A model generated the notes under the pieces. It was not told the DNA's origin. It saw only the letters and a list, made by a program, of their open reading frames with translations, and did not search any database. Shown here one piece after another: positions 36,738 to 45,149 of a DNA stretch of 64,000 bases. This DNA comes from Rufibacter psychrotolerans (GTDB taxonomy: Bacteria; Bacteroidota; Bacteroidia; Cytophagales; Hymenobacteraceae): contig NZ_JAFFJV010000004.1 of NCBI RefSeq assembly GCF_016924645.1, positions 124,001-188,000 of the forward strand, in the 5' to 3' direction. The stretch's first letter is position 1, and each line of letters starts with the position of its first letter. Made by a program: the position numbers and the translations under genes.

Positions 36738-37187
36738 GTGCCACACACCAAAGACAAAGAAGCCCTCCTGCACCTCTACAATAAAGTACTGCCCCAGTTG
36801 GCTGAGCGCATCTACGCCGACCTGACCGATGTGACGCCCCTGTTTGATGATTTCGGGTTGGAGAAGATCGTGGACACCTGGTCCCGGGACCGGCAAATGG
36901 CCTCCGACCAGGAACTCAGCCTGGAGAACGGTAACGTGCCGCTCATGGGCCTGCGGCTGCGGCTCAACGGCTTTCAGGCGGGCGGTCGGCACACGTTTGA
37001 CCTGAGCAAGGACCTGGTCTTCAACCTGGAGTACACTTCCTACACCGTGGGCCCCGACAAGAACACCCAGTGGCTGGAAAAGCCTTACCTGGAACCCTGG
37101 TCCACCAGCGAGCTGGACGAAGTAGCCGCCCAGTGGGTGGGGCTCGTGATTGAGGAGATCACCCAGAAAGTACAGGAACTGGGCTGA
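36738..37187 (+). CDS. Conserved-looking protein of unknown function
   Basis: 149 residues, no signal peptide or membrane segment. Mixed alpha/beta: helical N-terminal part (DKEALLHLYNKVLPQLAERI), a region with VPLMGLRLRLNGFQAGGRHT and FNLEYTSYTVGPD that looks beta-rich, and a C-terminal helix (SELDEVAAQWVGLVIEEITQ). GTG start at 36738, supported by the -7 box about 90 bases upstream. No family recognised. The next gene begins 166 bases later on the same strand. Confidence 0.7.
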   Translation: MPHTKDKEALLHLYNKVLPQLAERIYADLTDVTPLFDDFGLEKIVDTWSRDRQMASDQELSLENGNVPLMGLRLRLNGFQAGGRHTFDLSKDLVFNLEYTSYTVGPDKNTQWLEKPYLEPWSTSELDEVAAQWVGLVIEEITQKVQELG

Positions 37188-37206
37188 TGCCCGGGGCAGG
37201 CGCAGG

Positions 37207-37241
37207 GTTTCGGGCCTGTTTTTCAGAAATCGGCTTTAAAA
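37207..37241. repeat. Interspersed palindrome
   Basis: GTTTCGGGCCTGTTTTTCAG then AAATCGGCTTTAAAA, between two unknown genes. Confidence 0.55.
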
Positions 37242-37352
37242 ATAAGAATCACTGGCAAGACTCGTCCGGCACGGCAGGTGCGCATAGAACAAAAGCCCGC
37301 TTAGATGGTAATCTTCCGGTTTATTTCTGTATATTTATAAAAAGCCCTGCCC

Positions 37353-37814
37353 ATGCTTCCTCCCCACGACAACGAAGATTTCACCGTTCCAGAGCAGCTC
37401 CTGCTGTACCAGAAAGGCCGCGAGATCATGGCGCTGACCGAAACCATTGGCGACCTGATTGAGGAGGAAGAAGAGATTCTGTTCGCCCTCAAGCAGGACA
37501 TGCTGCTGGATGCCACCTACCTTACCGTGAAAGTGGCCAGCGCCGAAGCCGCCGATCTCTACGACCTGCGCATGGAGAACGCCGCCCTCATCCGGAAAGC
37601 CGCCCGGGACCTGCTCTCGCACTGTACCAGCCTGGAGATGTTCGGGTTTAAGGACGGCTATTACCTTACCCTGCTCCGGGAAGCCGTGGAGGAATACCGC
37701 CACCTGTTCATTGAGTGGGTCCAGAGCTTTGACCAGTGGAACTTCATCGTGGACCGGTGGGGCCTGTTCAATCCGCCGGGCATCCAGCCGCAGGACCAGG
37801 AAGACGAGGAGTAA
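37353..37814 (+). CDS. Helical protein of unknown function
   Basis: 153 residues, strongly acidic, predicted mainly alpha-helical (YQKGREIMALTETIGDLIEE, RKAARDLLSHCTSLEMFGFK, LLREAVEEYRHLFIEWVQSF). No signal peptide, no membrane helix. Size and helical pattern recall small four-helix bundle proteins, but I recognise no family. A TATATTTA stretch at 37330-37337 might be its -7 box. Acidic tail QPQDQEDEE. Confidence 0.7.
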   Translation: MLPPHDNEDFTVPEQLLLYQKGREIMALTETIGDLIEEEEEILFALKQDMLLDATYLTVKVASAEAADLYDLRMENAALIRKAARDLLSHCTSLEMFGFKDGYYLTLLREAVEEYRHLFIEWVQSFDQWNFIVDRWGLFNPPGIQPQDQEDEE

Positions 37815-37860
37815 CGGCCGGCGCCTTCGCATTTGATTCCCTGCGTTAGCAGAGCCAACC

Positions 37861-37897
37861 CGTTTTCAGGGGCTTTTCTAAAAAGAAGCTCCAAACC
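37861..37897. repeat. Interspersed palindrome
   Basis: CGTTTTCAGGGGCTTTTCTA then AAAAGAAGCTCCAAACC; upstream of the HD-domain gene. Confidence 0.5.
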
Positions 37898-37972
37898 GCC
37901 GCGCAAGGGCTTGCGCCTTATGGCCTCCTGCAATCATTTTAGTAGCTTTAAGGCTCTGAATTGACCCTTGGT

Positions 37973-38572
37973 ATGCCCTCCATAAGCTTTGAGCAGCTGC
38001 AACAGCATGTAGTAGAGAAACTCCGCGCCGGTTTAGCCCCCCACCTCACCTACCACGGCGTGCACCACACCCTGGACGTGCTGCAGCAGGCCACCTGCAT
38101 TGCTCAGGCCGAAGGCATCACCGCGGAGCAGGAACTCCTTTTGCTGAAAACGGCAGCCCTGTACCACGACACCGGATTTTTACTCACTTACCAGCAGCAC
38201 GAGGAAAGCAGCTGTGCTCTGGCCCGGCAGGAGCTGCCCGGCTTTGGGTTTACGCCCCAGGAAATTGAAACGGTGTGCTGCCTCATCATGGCCACCAAAG
38301 TGCCCCAGGCGCCCCAAACTAAACTACAGGAAATCCTCTGCGATGCCGACCTGGATTACCTGGGCCGCCCCGATTTTTACGAGATTGGCGCTACCCTCTA
38401 CCAGGAGTTTCTGCACTACGGCATAGTGCAGGAGGAGGCAGACTGGCACCGGGTGCAGCTCCGTTTCCTGGAAAGCCACCGGTATTTTACCCGTTTCTCA
38501 AAAAACAACCGCGAAACGCAAAAGCAGCAGCACCTAACCAACCTCAGGGCGGAGGGGATTACTCAGCGCTAG
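37973..38572 (+). CDS. HD-domain phosphohydrolase
   Basis: 199 residues from the ATG at 37973. Metal-site signature of HD hydrolases is present: HGVHHTLDVL, then ALYHDTGFLL (the HD pair) and CDADLDYLG for the distal Asp. Members act as phosphodiesterases or nucleotidases. In many Bacteroidota and other bacteria, this HD type is found next to nucleotide cyclases and cyclic-nucleotide-binding proteins, as it is here. Its last 14 bases overlap the tail-to-tail cNMP-binding gene. Substrate not known; hydrolysis of cAMP is an attractive but untested idea. Confidence 0.88.
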   Translation: MPSISFEQLQQHVVEKLRAGLAPHLTYHGVHHTLDVLQQATCIAQAEGITAEQELLLLKTAALYHDTGFLLTYQQHEESSCALARQELPGFGFTPQEIETVCCLIMATKVPQAPQTKLQEILCDADLDYLGRPDFYEIGATLYQEFLHYGIVQEEADWHRVQLRFLESHRYFTRFSKNNRETQKQQHLTNLRAEGITQR

Positions 38573-39002
38573 GCGTGTTGGTCTCTACCAGTTTTTGGTC
38601 CATCTGGCGCAGGCGGCGGCAAAGGGTTTTCAGGATGCCTTTCAGCACCTCGGCATTGGAGATCATGATCTGGTAAAAGGGCTCCTGCTCCAGCTTGAGG
38701 AGAATGGTTTCTTCCAGGGCGGTGGCGCTGGCCGAGCGGGGCTCTCCGTCCAGGATTGACAGCTCGCCCAGAATCTCGTTTTCCTCCAGCACGGCAAACG
38801 TGTGGTCCTCGTCATGGATCCTTACTTTTCCCTTGTACACGAAGTACATGCTGTCGCCGTGGTCGCCTTTGGCGAAGATCTGGCTGCCGGCCTCCAGGTA
38901 CTGTTCTTCCAGGGCGCCGGCCAGTTCCACCAGGTCGGCTTCAGGAGTGTCATGGAAGATGCGGGAGGCGTGCAGGGTAAGGACTTTTTCAATTAATAAC
39001 AT
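38559..39002 (-). CDS. Stand-alone cyclic-nucleotide-binding domain protein
   Basis: 147 residues, one CAP/PKA-type cNMP-binding domain. The phosphate-binding cassette reads GELSILDGEPRSASATA, with the Glu and Arg that hold the ribose and phosphate in place, so binding of cAMP or cGMP is likely. Earlier beta strands: GSQIFAKGDHGDSMYFVYKG. No DNA-binding domain follows, so it is not a CRP. Its ATG overlaps the end of the NTT/HEAT gene by 14 bases, indicating coupled translation and probable physical partnership. Confidence 0.92.
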   Translation of the reverse strand: MLLIEKVLTLHASRIFHDTPEADLVELAGALEEQYLEAGSQIFAKGDHGDSMYFVYKGKVRIHDEDHTFAVLEENEILGELSILDGEPRSASATALEETILLKLEQEPFYQIMISNAEVLKGILKTLCRRLRQMDQKLVETNTPSAE

Positions 39003-41721
39003 GTGCAGATGGGGTAAGCTGGGCTAAAACAAACTGTCTGGTTTCTTCAAACAGGGCACTTTCCTGCGCTGCTGGTACCGTGGAAAGTACCTGGTGCAGG
39101 CCGCTGGCGGGCATTTGCAGCATGCAATAGCAGGCCACCGACCGGGTCCAGGTGGAGCAGCCCGCGGGGTTTTGCGTGACAATGTCCCGAATAATCTGGC
39201 TGGGCTCCCAGCGCCTTTTCTCCACCAGGGGCAGCAGGCTCTTTTCCTGGTCCAGCTGAAAATCCAGCAGCCCCTCCAGCGGCAGGAAGTACCGCTTGGG
39301 AATCAGCTGCTCCAGCATTTCAATGGCGTTGGCTACTTTGTCGGGGGCGCCCAGGGCCAGCAGGTCCATCACGCGGGTTATGCCCGGCCGGTCGTACATC
39401 AGGGCCAGGGCCTTCATCATTTTCTGCAGGTCATGCTTCAGCTCAGAGGCCAGGGCTTCGCTCAACAGGGGCAGCTCGGCCGCTTGCAGCAGGTTTTGGC
39501 AGTAAAGGGCCTTCTGCCCACTCTGTTCCATCTTGCGGCGCAGCCATTCCACTACCAAGGGCTGCGCCTCGGCATCCAGCGGGTCTTTCTTGCTCCAGAG
39601 GGCTTCCAGCACGGCATCCTGGTTGCTCAGGGCCAGTTGTCTTTCCAGAAACTGGGAAGAGTGCTCCCCCTTCACCTTACCGGCAACTTTTATAAGCAGC
39701 GGTGCCAAGTCGGCCGGCAGGTTGGCGGGCAGGTGGCTGGGCTGGAAGAAGTCATCGCCCCAGGCCAGAATGGCTTGCTGCAGCGAATAGGTTGCCTGGT
39801 GGGTTTGCACGACTGCCAGCATGGAGGAAAGCAGTGGGCTCGCCTTTGCTTTGCCTACGGTTTCAATGGCCTGTTTGTACACGGCGGGGGCAGGGTCTTG
39901 CAGAAGGGACTGGAGCAGGGGTTCATAGGCGGGGTGCGGCGCTTTGGCCATCATGTCCAGGGCAGCTAATTTGTTCTGCCGGGTCATAGCCTCTACCTGA
40001 ATCAGCACCTGCTGCTGCGCTTCCGGCTCAGTTCTGCGCGACAAGCCCAGCAGGGCGGCTTTGCGGAGGTCCAGCGAGGCATTTGGGGGCACCGTTTGGA
40101 GCGTGGGGGCAAGCAGGTAATACGCCTGCACCAGCTCAGCGCCCGATGCGCCCGCAGGAGCATCCGCCAGAGCCTTTTCAATCAAGGGGAAAGCGCTGGC
40201 GAGTTTCAGTTCGGTCACCCGGCTCAGCACGTACCTCCTGATTACCTCAGAAGAGCTGTGCAGCAGGGGCAACAGGCGTTTTTCCAGGTTCCGGTACCCC
40301 GAGCGCTCCAGCAGTTCCAGGGCCAGGATCACTTCCTTGGGGTTTGCGCTCTCCAGTTTGCCCAGCAGCACGTTGCGCACGGGTTCATCGGTGAGGAACA
40401 GCTCAGAGCCGGTAAAGTAGCCTTTCTTGAGGGCCTGGATGAGCGTGTTCAGGTATTCTTTCTTGATCAGAAACACGGTGGTGATCCAGCCGGCGAGCAG
40501 CACTACCAGGACCTGGCATACCGTAACAATGGAAATACCGCCGTTGAAGTACTTGTATATTCCCAGAAACGCACCCGTGATAAAAAGAGCCACCGGCATG
40601 GTGTAGCCCTTGGAGATCAGGTGCCCTTTTAACCGGGAGTGCGGGTCCAGGGGTTGGAACAGCACAAAGAACGCCGGCTCCTGCACCGCCGATTTGAGCA
40701 CCTCAGAGAGCAGTACCATCACCCCAAAGGTGTAGAGAATCATGCGCTCGCTTTCACCGGGCAACAGCAACAGGGCGCTGATCACCAGGAGCACCACCGG
40801 TGCAATCAGCAGGGAGTTGGCCAGGCCTAACCGGCTGATGACCCGGCTGCTGAACAGGAGTTTAATGCCCAGGGCCAACACCCTGCCCACCGCGAAGAAT
40901 ACCCCAATGAAGGTAGCCAGGTCTGGGCTGCTGGTGAACCTTGATTTTACCTCGGCCAGGAGGGTGTAGTCAATGAGCGCGTACACGGTAAAGGCCAGCA
41001 GCGAGAACAGCGTGATGAAGAAAATCAACCGGTTTTGGAAATACCGGGCAATAAACGAAGCCGGAGCCCCGTGCGCCGCCTCATGTTCGTGCCCGTGCCC
41101 ATGTCCCTCAGGTGCGTGGCCTTCAATGACGGCATGGTGGAACCTGCGCAGGAAGTAGTACGCCAGCACAAAGGCACCAACGGAAAACCACAGCAGGTTC
41201 TCCACCCCCAGCAGAGGCGCCAGGACCGAAACGGCCGTGTAGCCCATGAGCTTGGCCGGAATGTCTCCGGAGCCCACCACCGAGAAGAGCCGCTTGCTTT
41301 CGCGCACGTTAAAGATCATGGCGGCCATGCCCCAGAAGGCGTAGCCTACCAGCATGTACACCACCAGGTTCCAGGCCGACAGCACGAAGGGCACCCATTG
41401 GGCCGCCAGGAACGACACGCCGCCCCAGGTAACCAGGATGGAAAAAGCAGAGAAGAAGATAATGGTGGTGAGGAGTTTCTTGGCCGACAGCCTGGCCTCC
41501 AGGCGGGCGTAAAAGGCGTTGGCTCCCAGCAGCAGTCCCGCCGAGACCAGGTATACCAGGGGAATGTCCTTGGCCGCGAAGGTGTGCAGGAACATGGCCA
41601 GGGTACAGGTAAACAGAAAAGCGGTGGCAATGCCCAGGAAAAACTGTACTAAAAACAACTGCTTCACCACCCGGGCTTCGGCAGGTTTTATGTTCAACAG
41701 CAAATGGAGTTTGCTATTCAT
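38989..41721 (-). CDS. NTT/MFS-like membrane protein with HEAT-repeat domain
   Basis: 910 residues. The first ~430 residues contain about 11-12 membrane helices and resemble ATP/ADP-translocase-like (NTT) MFS proteins (VKQLFLVQFFLGIATAFLFT, YAFWGMAAMIFNVRESKRLF). A His-rich cytoplasmic or periplasmic loop near residues 198-218 (GHGHGHEHEAAHG) may bind metal. The C-terminal half (about 440-900) is a run of HEAT-type helical repeats (KEVILALELLERSGYRNLEK and so on). In related proteins a cNMP-binding domain is fused at the end; here it is the overlapping next gene. Substrate, if any, unknown; sensing or signalling is as likely as transport. Confidence 0.82.
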   Translation of the reverse strand: MNSKLHLLLNIKPAEARVVKQLFLVQFFLGIATAFLFTCTLAMFLHTFAAKDIPLVYLVSAGLLLGANAFYARLEARLSAKKLLTTIIFFSAFSILVTWGGVSFLAAQWVPFVLSAWNLVVYMLVGYAFWGMAAMIFNVRESKRLFSVVGSGDIPAKLMGYTAVSVLAPLLGVENLLWFSVGAFVLAYYFLRRFHHAVIEGHAPEGHGHGHEHEAAHGAPASFIARYFQNRLIFFITLFSLLAFTVYALIDYTLLAEVKSRFTSSPDLATFIGVFFAVGRVLALGIKLLFSSRVISRLGLANSLLIAPVVLLVISALLLLPGESERMILYTFGVMVLLSEVLKSAVQEPAFFVLFQPLDPHSRLKGHLISKGYTMPVALFITGAFLGIYKYFNGGISIVTVCQVLVVLLAGWITTVFLIKKEYLNTLIQALKKGYFTGSELFLTDEPVRNVLLGKLESANPKEVILALELLERSGYRNLEKRLLPLLHSSSEVIRRYVLSRVTELKLASAFPLIEKALADAPAGASGAELVQAYYLLAPTLQTVPPNASLDLRKAALLGLSRRTEPEAQQQVLIQVEAMTRQNKLAALDMMAKAPHPAYEPLLQSLLQDPAPAVYKQAIETVGKAKASPLLSSMLAVVQTHQATYSLQQAILAWGDDFFQPSHLPANLPADLAPLLIKVAGKVKGEHSSQFLERQLALSNQDAVLEALWSKKDPLDAEAQPLVVEWLRRKMEQSGQKALYCQNLLQAAELPLLSEALASELKHDLQKMMKALALMYDRPGITRVMDLLALGAPDKVANAIEMLEQLIPKRYFLPLEGLLDFQLDQEKSLLPLVEKRRWEPSQIIRDIVTQNPAGCSTWTRSVACYCMLQMPASGLHQVLSTVPAAQESALFEETRQFVLAQLTPSAHVIN

Positions 41722-41848
41722 AAAAAGCTACTAATCTATTCGTTATCTATGCCTCTGCCCCGTGCATCCCTCCTATCTCCAGCCACAACCTTTGGAGCAC
41801 TTTCCCTTCTTTCAAAATGAGCCAACAAAGACTCCGGAGCGGGGCGCT

Positions 41849-41884
41849 GTTTTGGGGCCACTTTCCAGAAAACAGCCCCGAAAC
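41849..41884. repeat. Interspersed palindrome after the adenylate cyclase gene
   Basis: GTTTTGGGGC (41849-41858) and GCCCCGAAAC (41875-41884) with inner TTTCCAGAAAA; two bases beyond the cyclase stop. Confidence 0.72.
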
Positions 41885-41885
41885 G

Positions 41886-42929
41886 CTACTCCAGCACCTC
41901 GTAAATGGTAACCGGGTTGGTCTTGTTCTTCAGGGCCACCTCCCCTATTTTCTGGCACTTGAAAGATTCGTTCACTTTCTGGTAAAGCGCCTCAGAAATG
42001 ATGATCTGGTTGGGCTGCGCCGCCGATTGCAGGCGCTGCGCCAGGTTCACCGCGTCGCCGATGACGGTATAGTCCAGGCGCCGCAGCGAGGCCGACCCGA
42101 TGTTGCCTGAAATCATTTCGCCGGAGTTGATGCCGATGGACACCTGCGGCCTGAACTCGGTTTCCTCAAAGGAGATCTTGTCAATGTGCTTGATCTTCTC
42201 GCGCACGGCTAGGGCGGCGTCAATGGCGCGGTCCATGTGGTACTCGCCCCTAAAAACCGCCATCACGGCATCGCCCATGAACTTGTCAATGTGACCGCCC
42301 TGGTCAATGATCTCCTTCACCATGAGGTCAAAGAACTGGTTGATGAGGTGCACCACCGCGTTGGCCGACACGTGCTCCGTGATGGACGTGAACCCGCAGA
42401 TGTCAATGAACATGACCGTGCCCTCAATAGACTCGTTCTGCAGCAGGCTGTTCTCAAACTCCTGGTGGGTCATGAAATTGAGCACGTTCTCGTCCACGTA
42501 CATCTTCAGGATGTTGTTTTCCTTGATGGCCCGCACGGTCTCGCGCAGCTGGGTCACGTGCTGCACGGTTTTGTCCATGGTCACCTCCAGGTCCTCAAAG
42601 TTCACGGGCTTGCACACAAAGTCAAATGCCCCCCGGTTCATGGCCAGCCGGATGTTCTCCATGTCGCCGTAGGCCGACACGATGACCGCTTTGAGGATGG
42701 GGTTGGCGTCTGGCAACTTGCTGAGCAGGGTGAGCCCGTCCATCACGGGCATGTTGATGTCCGAGAGGATCACGTCCAGGTCCGGGTGTTCGTGCACTTT
42801 CTCCAGGGCCTCGGCCCCGTTCTGGGCGAACACAAACTCGTAGCGGTTCTCCCTGATCTTGCGCCGGAACTTCTGCTTGATGAGCAACTCTAAATCCGCT
42901 TCATCATCTACTACTAAAATCTTCGCCAT
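41886..42929 (-). CDS. Receiver-class III adenylate cyclase
   Basis: 347 residues. Receiver domain with phospho-acceptor D57 (SDINMPVMDG) and K107; helical linker (about 120-165); class III cyclase domain with metal Asp D176 (FIDICGFTS) and D220 (FMGDAVMAVF), adenine-selecting K216 and T288 (LDYTVIGD), and transition-state N295 and R299. The K/T pair is that of Spirulina CyaC-type adenylate cyclases, so cAMP is the expected product. Its ATG shares one base with the preceding regulator's stop. The nearest partner output is the cNMP-binding protein downstream. Confidence 0.94.
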   Translation of the reverse strand: MAKILVVDDEADLELLIKQKFRRKIRENRYEFVFAQNGAEALEKVHEHPDLDVILSDINMPVMDGLTLLSKLPDANPILKAVIVSAYGDMENIRLAMNRGAFDFVCKPVNFEDLEVTMDKTVQHVTQLRETVRAIKENNILKMYVDENVLNFMTHQEFENSLLQNESIEGTVMFIDICGFTSITEHVSANAVVHLINQFFDLMVKEIIDQGGHIDKFMGDAVMAVFRGEYHMDRAIDAALAVREKIKHIDKISFEETEFRPQVSIGINSGEMISGNIGSASLRRLDYTVIGDAVNLAQRLQSAAQPNQIIISEALYQKVNESFKCQKIGEVALKNKTNPVTIYEVLE

Positions 42930-43306
42930 TACTCTGCCACGGTTTTGAGTTTATCTTTCAGTACTGAGAAATCCAGCGGTTTGGTGAGGAAATCGTTGGC
43001 GCCTTGCTGCATGGCCTGCCGGTAGTTTTCCTCGTCGTCATAGGCGGTGACCATCATGACCACCGGCGGGGGCGTGTTGTGGTCTTGCCGGATGGTCTGC
43101 AGCAACTCTATTCCGCTCATGCCCGGCATGTTAATGTCAGACAGGATCAGGACCACCCGGGACGGGTGCTGGGCCAGATACGAGAGGGCCTCCTCGCCCG
43201 AGAGGGCAAAGGCAAAATTGAGCTCCCCGCTCCTGATTTCCCGCCTGAAACGCTGCAAAAACAAAGGCTGCACATCGGCCTCGTCGTCTACCACTAAAAT
43301 ATGCAT
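42929..43306 (-). CDS. Single-domain response regulator
   Basis: 125-residue receiver without an output domain. Acidic pocket D7, D8, phospho-acceptor D57 (LILSDINMPG), Thr in MMVTAYDD and the Lys in FLTKPLDF are all present. It lies between the histidine kinase and the receiver-cyclase and may serve as a phosphate relay or sink competing with the cyclase receiver. TAATG overlap with the cyclase gene. Confidence 0.94.
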   Translation of the reverse strand: MHILVVDDEADVQPLFLQRFRREIRSGELNFAFALSGEEALSYLAQHPSRVVLILSDINMPGMSGIELLQTIRQDHNTPPPVVMMVTAYDDEENYRQAMQQGANDFLTKPLDFSVLKDKLKTVAE

Positions 43307-43345
43307 GGACCGCTGGATTGAATTTGGTGAGTAAATTATGGGTTT

Positions 43346-44716
43346 CTAGCTGTTAACTAAAGGAATATTGATAATAAATTCGGCATACTGGCCTTCCTCT
43401 GAGTTTACCTTGAGGTCGCCACCGTGCCCTTTGGTGATGATGTCATAGCTGAGCGACAGCCCCAGGCCGGTTCCCTCGCCGGTGGGCTTGGTGGTGAAAA
43501 AGGGCTGGTAGATCTTGTCCAGCACCTGCTGCGGCACCCCCAGGCCATTGTCGCGCACTGTGATCTCCACGGCATCGGCCAACTTGCGGGTGCTCACCTG
43601 CACGGTGGGCTCAAAGGTGCCGTTGAGGTTTTTCTTCTTCTGCGCCACTGAGTAGAAGGCATTGTTGAACATGTTGAGGAACACGCGGCCCATGTCTTGC
43701 GGCACCACGGCCACCTGCGCAATAGAGGTGTCAAAATCTGTCTTGAGCGAGGCGTTGAACGATTTGTCCTTGGCCCGCAGCCCATGGTAAGACAGGCGCA
43801 GGTACTCCTCGGCCAGGGCGTTCAGGTCAATGGGTTCTTTCTGGCCGGTGCTGGCGCGCGAGTGCTGGAGCATGCCCTTCACGATGGAGTCGGCGCGCTT
43901 GCCGTGATGGGTGATCTTCTCCAGGTTTTGGGTCAGGTCACTGATGATCTCGGCGGCGTACTCCTGCTCCTCGGCGGGCAAGTGCTTCAGGGGGCCTTCC
44001 TTGAGTTCGTCCAGCAGCTCAATGCTTACCTCAGAGAAGTTATTGACAAAATTGAGCGGGTTCTGGATCTCATGGGCAATGCCGGCGGTGAGCTCGCCCA
44101 AGGAGGCCAGCTTTTCCTGCTGAATCAGCTGCGCCTGGGTAGACTGCAGCTCTTTCACGGTCTGCTGTAGCTCTTCTTTCTGCATGGTCAGCTCCGCGGT
44201 GCGTGAAGCCACCAGAACTTCCAGCTCAGATTTCTTGATGGAGATGAGTTTCTTCTGCTCTTCCTCAAACAGGCGCTTCTCGCGCTCTTTCTCAATTTCC
44301 TTCTGGCCTTTGTTGTAGTTGGCCCAGGCCGCGAAGATGTAGATGAAAGACGCCACCAGAGCCATGTTGTAGTAGTCGTCCCACTCCTGGTAGTAGTCCT
44401 TGGCCACCAGCTGCACTATTCCCAGGGTGAGCACCACAAACGCAAACGGGTAGAAGGCCTGCAGCAATGGGCGGGTGGGGCTGAACTGGGGTTCGCGGAA
44501 GGCCACCAGCAAGATGCCGCCCAGGTAAAAGCCGGCCACCAGGTCGGTGAGCACCTCGCCCAGCAGGTTGGTGACCAGCAGGAAAATACCAATGGTGGCC
44601 CAACTGACCACGTTGAGGAGGGGCTCCCATTGGTTGGTCATGGAGGGCGTATTCAGGGCGAATTTCCGTAATCGCCTTAAAAGCAGGAAAGCAGCTACAA
44701 AAGAGAAAACATGCAT
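43346..44716 (-). CDS. Membrane sensor histidine kinase
   Basis: 456 residues. About five membrane helices in the first 140 residues (MHVFSFVAAFLLL, SWATIGIFLLVTNLLGEVLT, FVVLTLGIVQLVA, MALVASFIYIFAAW), no extracellular sensor domain, a coiled coil (145-205), then HisKA with H215 in GIAHEIQNPLNFVNNFSEV and a HATPase (NMFNNAFYSV, DNGLGVP, GEGTGLGLSLSYDI). The extended NPLNFVNNF motif marks the class that phosphorylates receiver-cyclase proteins in Bacteroidota (inference from repeated association). First gene of the signalling set. A TACCTTTG box lies 60 bases upstream. Confidence 0.93.
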   Translation of the reverse strand: MHVFSFVAAFLLLRRLRKFALNTPSMTNQWEPLLNVVSWATIGIFLLVTNLLGEVLTDLVAGFYLGGILLVAFREPQFSPTRPLLQAFYPFAFVVLTLGIVQLVAKDYYQEWDDYYNMALVASFIYIFAAWANYNKGQKEIEKEREKRLFEEEQKKLISIKKSELEVLVASRTAELTMQKEELQQTVKELQSTQAQLIQQEKLASLGELTAGIAHEIQNPLNFVNNFSEVSIELLDELKEGPLKHLPAEEQEYAAEIISDLTQNLEKITHHGKRADSIVKGMLQHSRASTGQKEPIDLNALAEEYLRLSYHGLRAKDKSFNASLKTDFDTSIAQVAVVPQDMGRVFLNMFNNAFYSVAQKKKNLNGTFEPTVQVSTRKLADAVEITVRDNGLGVPQQVLDKIYQPFFTTKPTGEGTGLGLSLSYDIITKGHGGDLKVNSEEGQYAEFIINIPLVNS

Positions 44717-44775
44717 GGCTAGGGCTGGTTGGTACCTGGGTGATGCGTATGGTTGGGTACAATGATTACACAGGG

Positions 44776-44783
44776 CAAAGGTA
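44776..44783 (-). promoter_or_regulatory. Candidate -7 box for the histidine kinase set
   Basis: Minus-strand TACCTTTG, exact consensus, followed by C; leader about 53 bases. Confidence 0.5.
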
Positions 44784-44943
44784 ATGTTATTAGAAAAACC
44801 CTATATAGTACTTTCGTCTATTTAGTCGTTGCAAAGCGGCTTTTCTTTCATCAAAGGTGCCTGAACTTAAAAAATAATGAGTACTTGAGGCGCCGCACGC
44901 CCAGATCCACTGCAAAATTTAACAAGAAATAGGCAGGAAGGCT

Positions 44944-45014
44944 ACTCCCGCGCCCAAATTGTTCGTAGTGTGGGGAAGCATTCCTATTTTTGGTGGAGAG
45001 TTGGGCGCGGGAGT
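44944..45014. repeat. Perfect 14-base inverted repeat upstream of xdhC
   Basis: ACTCCCGCGCCCAA (44944-44957) and its exact inverse (45001-45014), 43 bases apart. Otherwise the 433-base gap 44717-45149 holds only the kinase promoter; no gene recognised. Confidence 0.7.
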
Positions 45015-45149
45015 CCCGGGTGAGCCCGACCGATGGGATGAGTCAGAACACACGACTGGTCAACTACCGGAATCTGATTCCCTGGCAGTCCGCTCCGACC
45101 GCGTTACCCCTTTCACTTGCCCCATCTTTAGTCTGGCGGCAGGAGGCCA

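Noticed and set aside
38559..39002. CRP/FNR-type transcription factor
   Set aside because: The cNMP-binding domain ends without any helix-turn-helix; the gene stops directly after the last helix.
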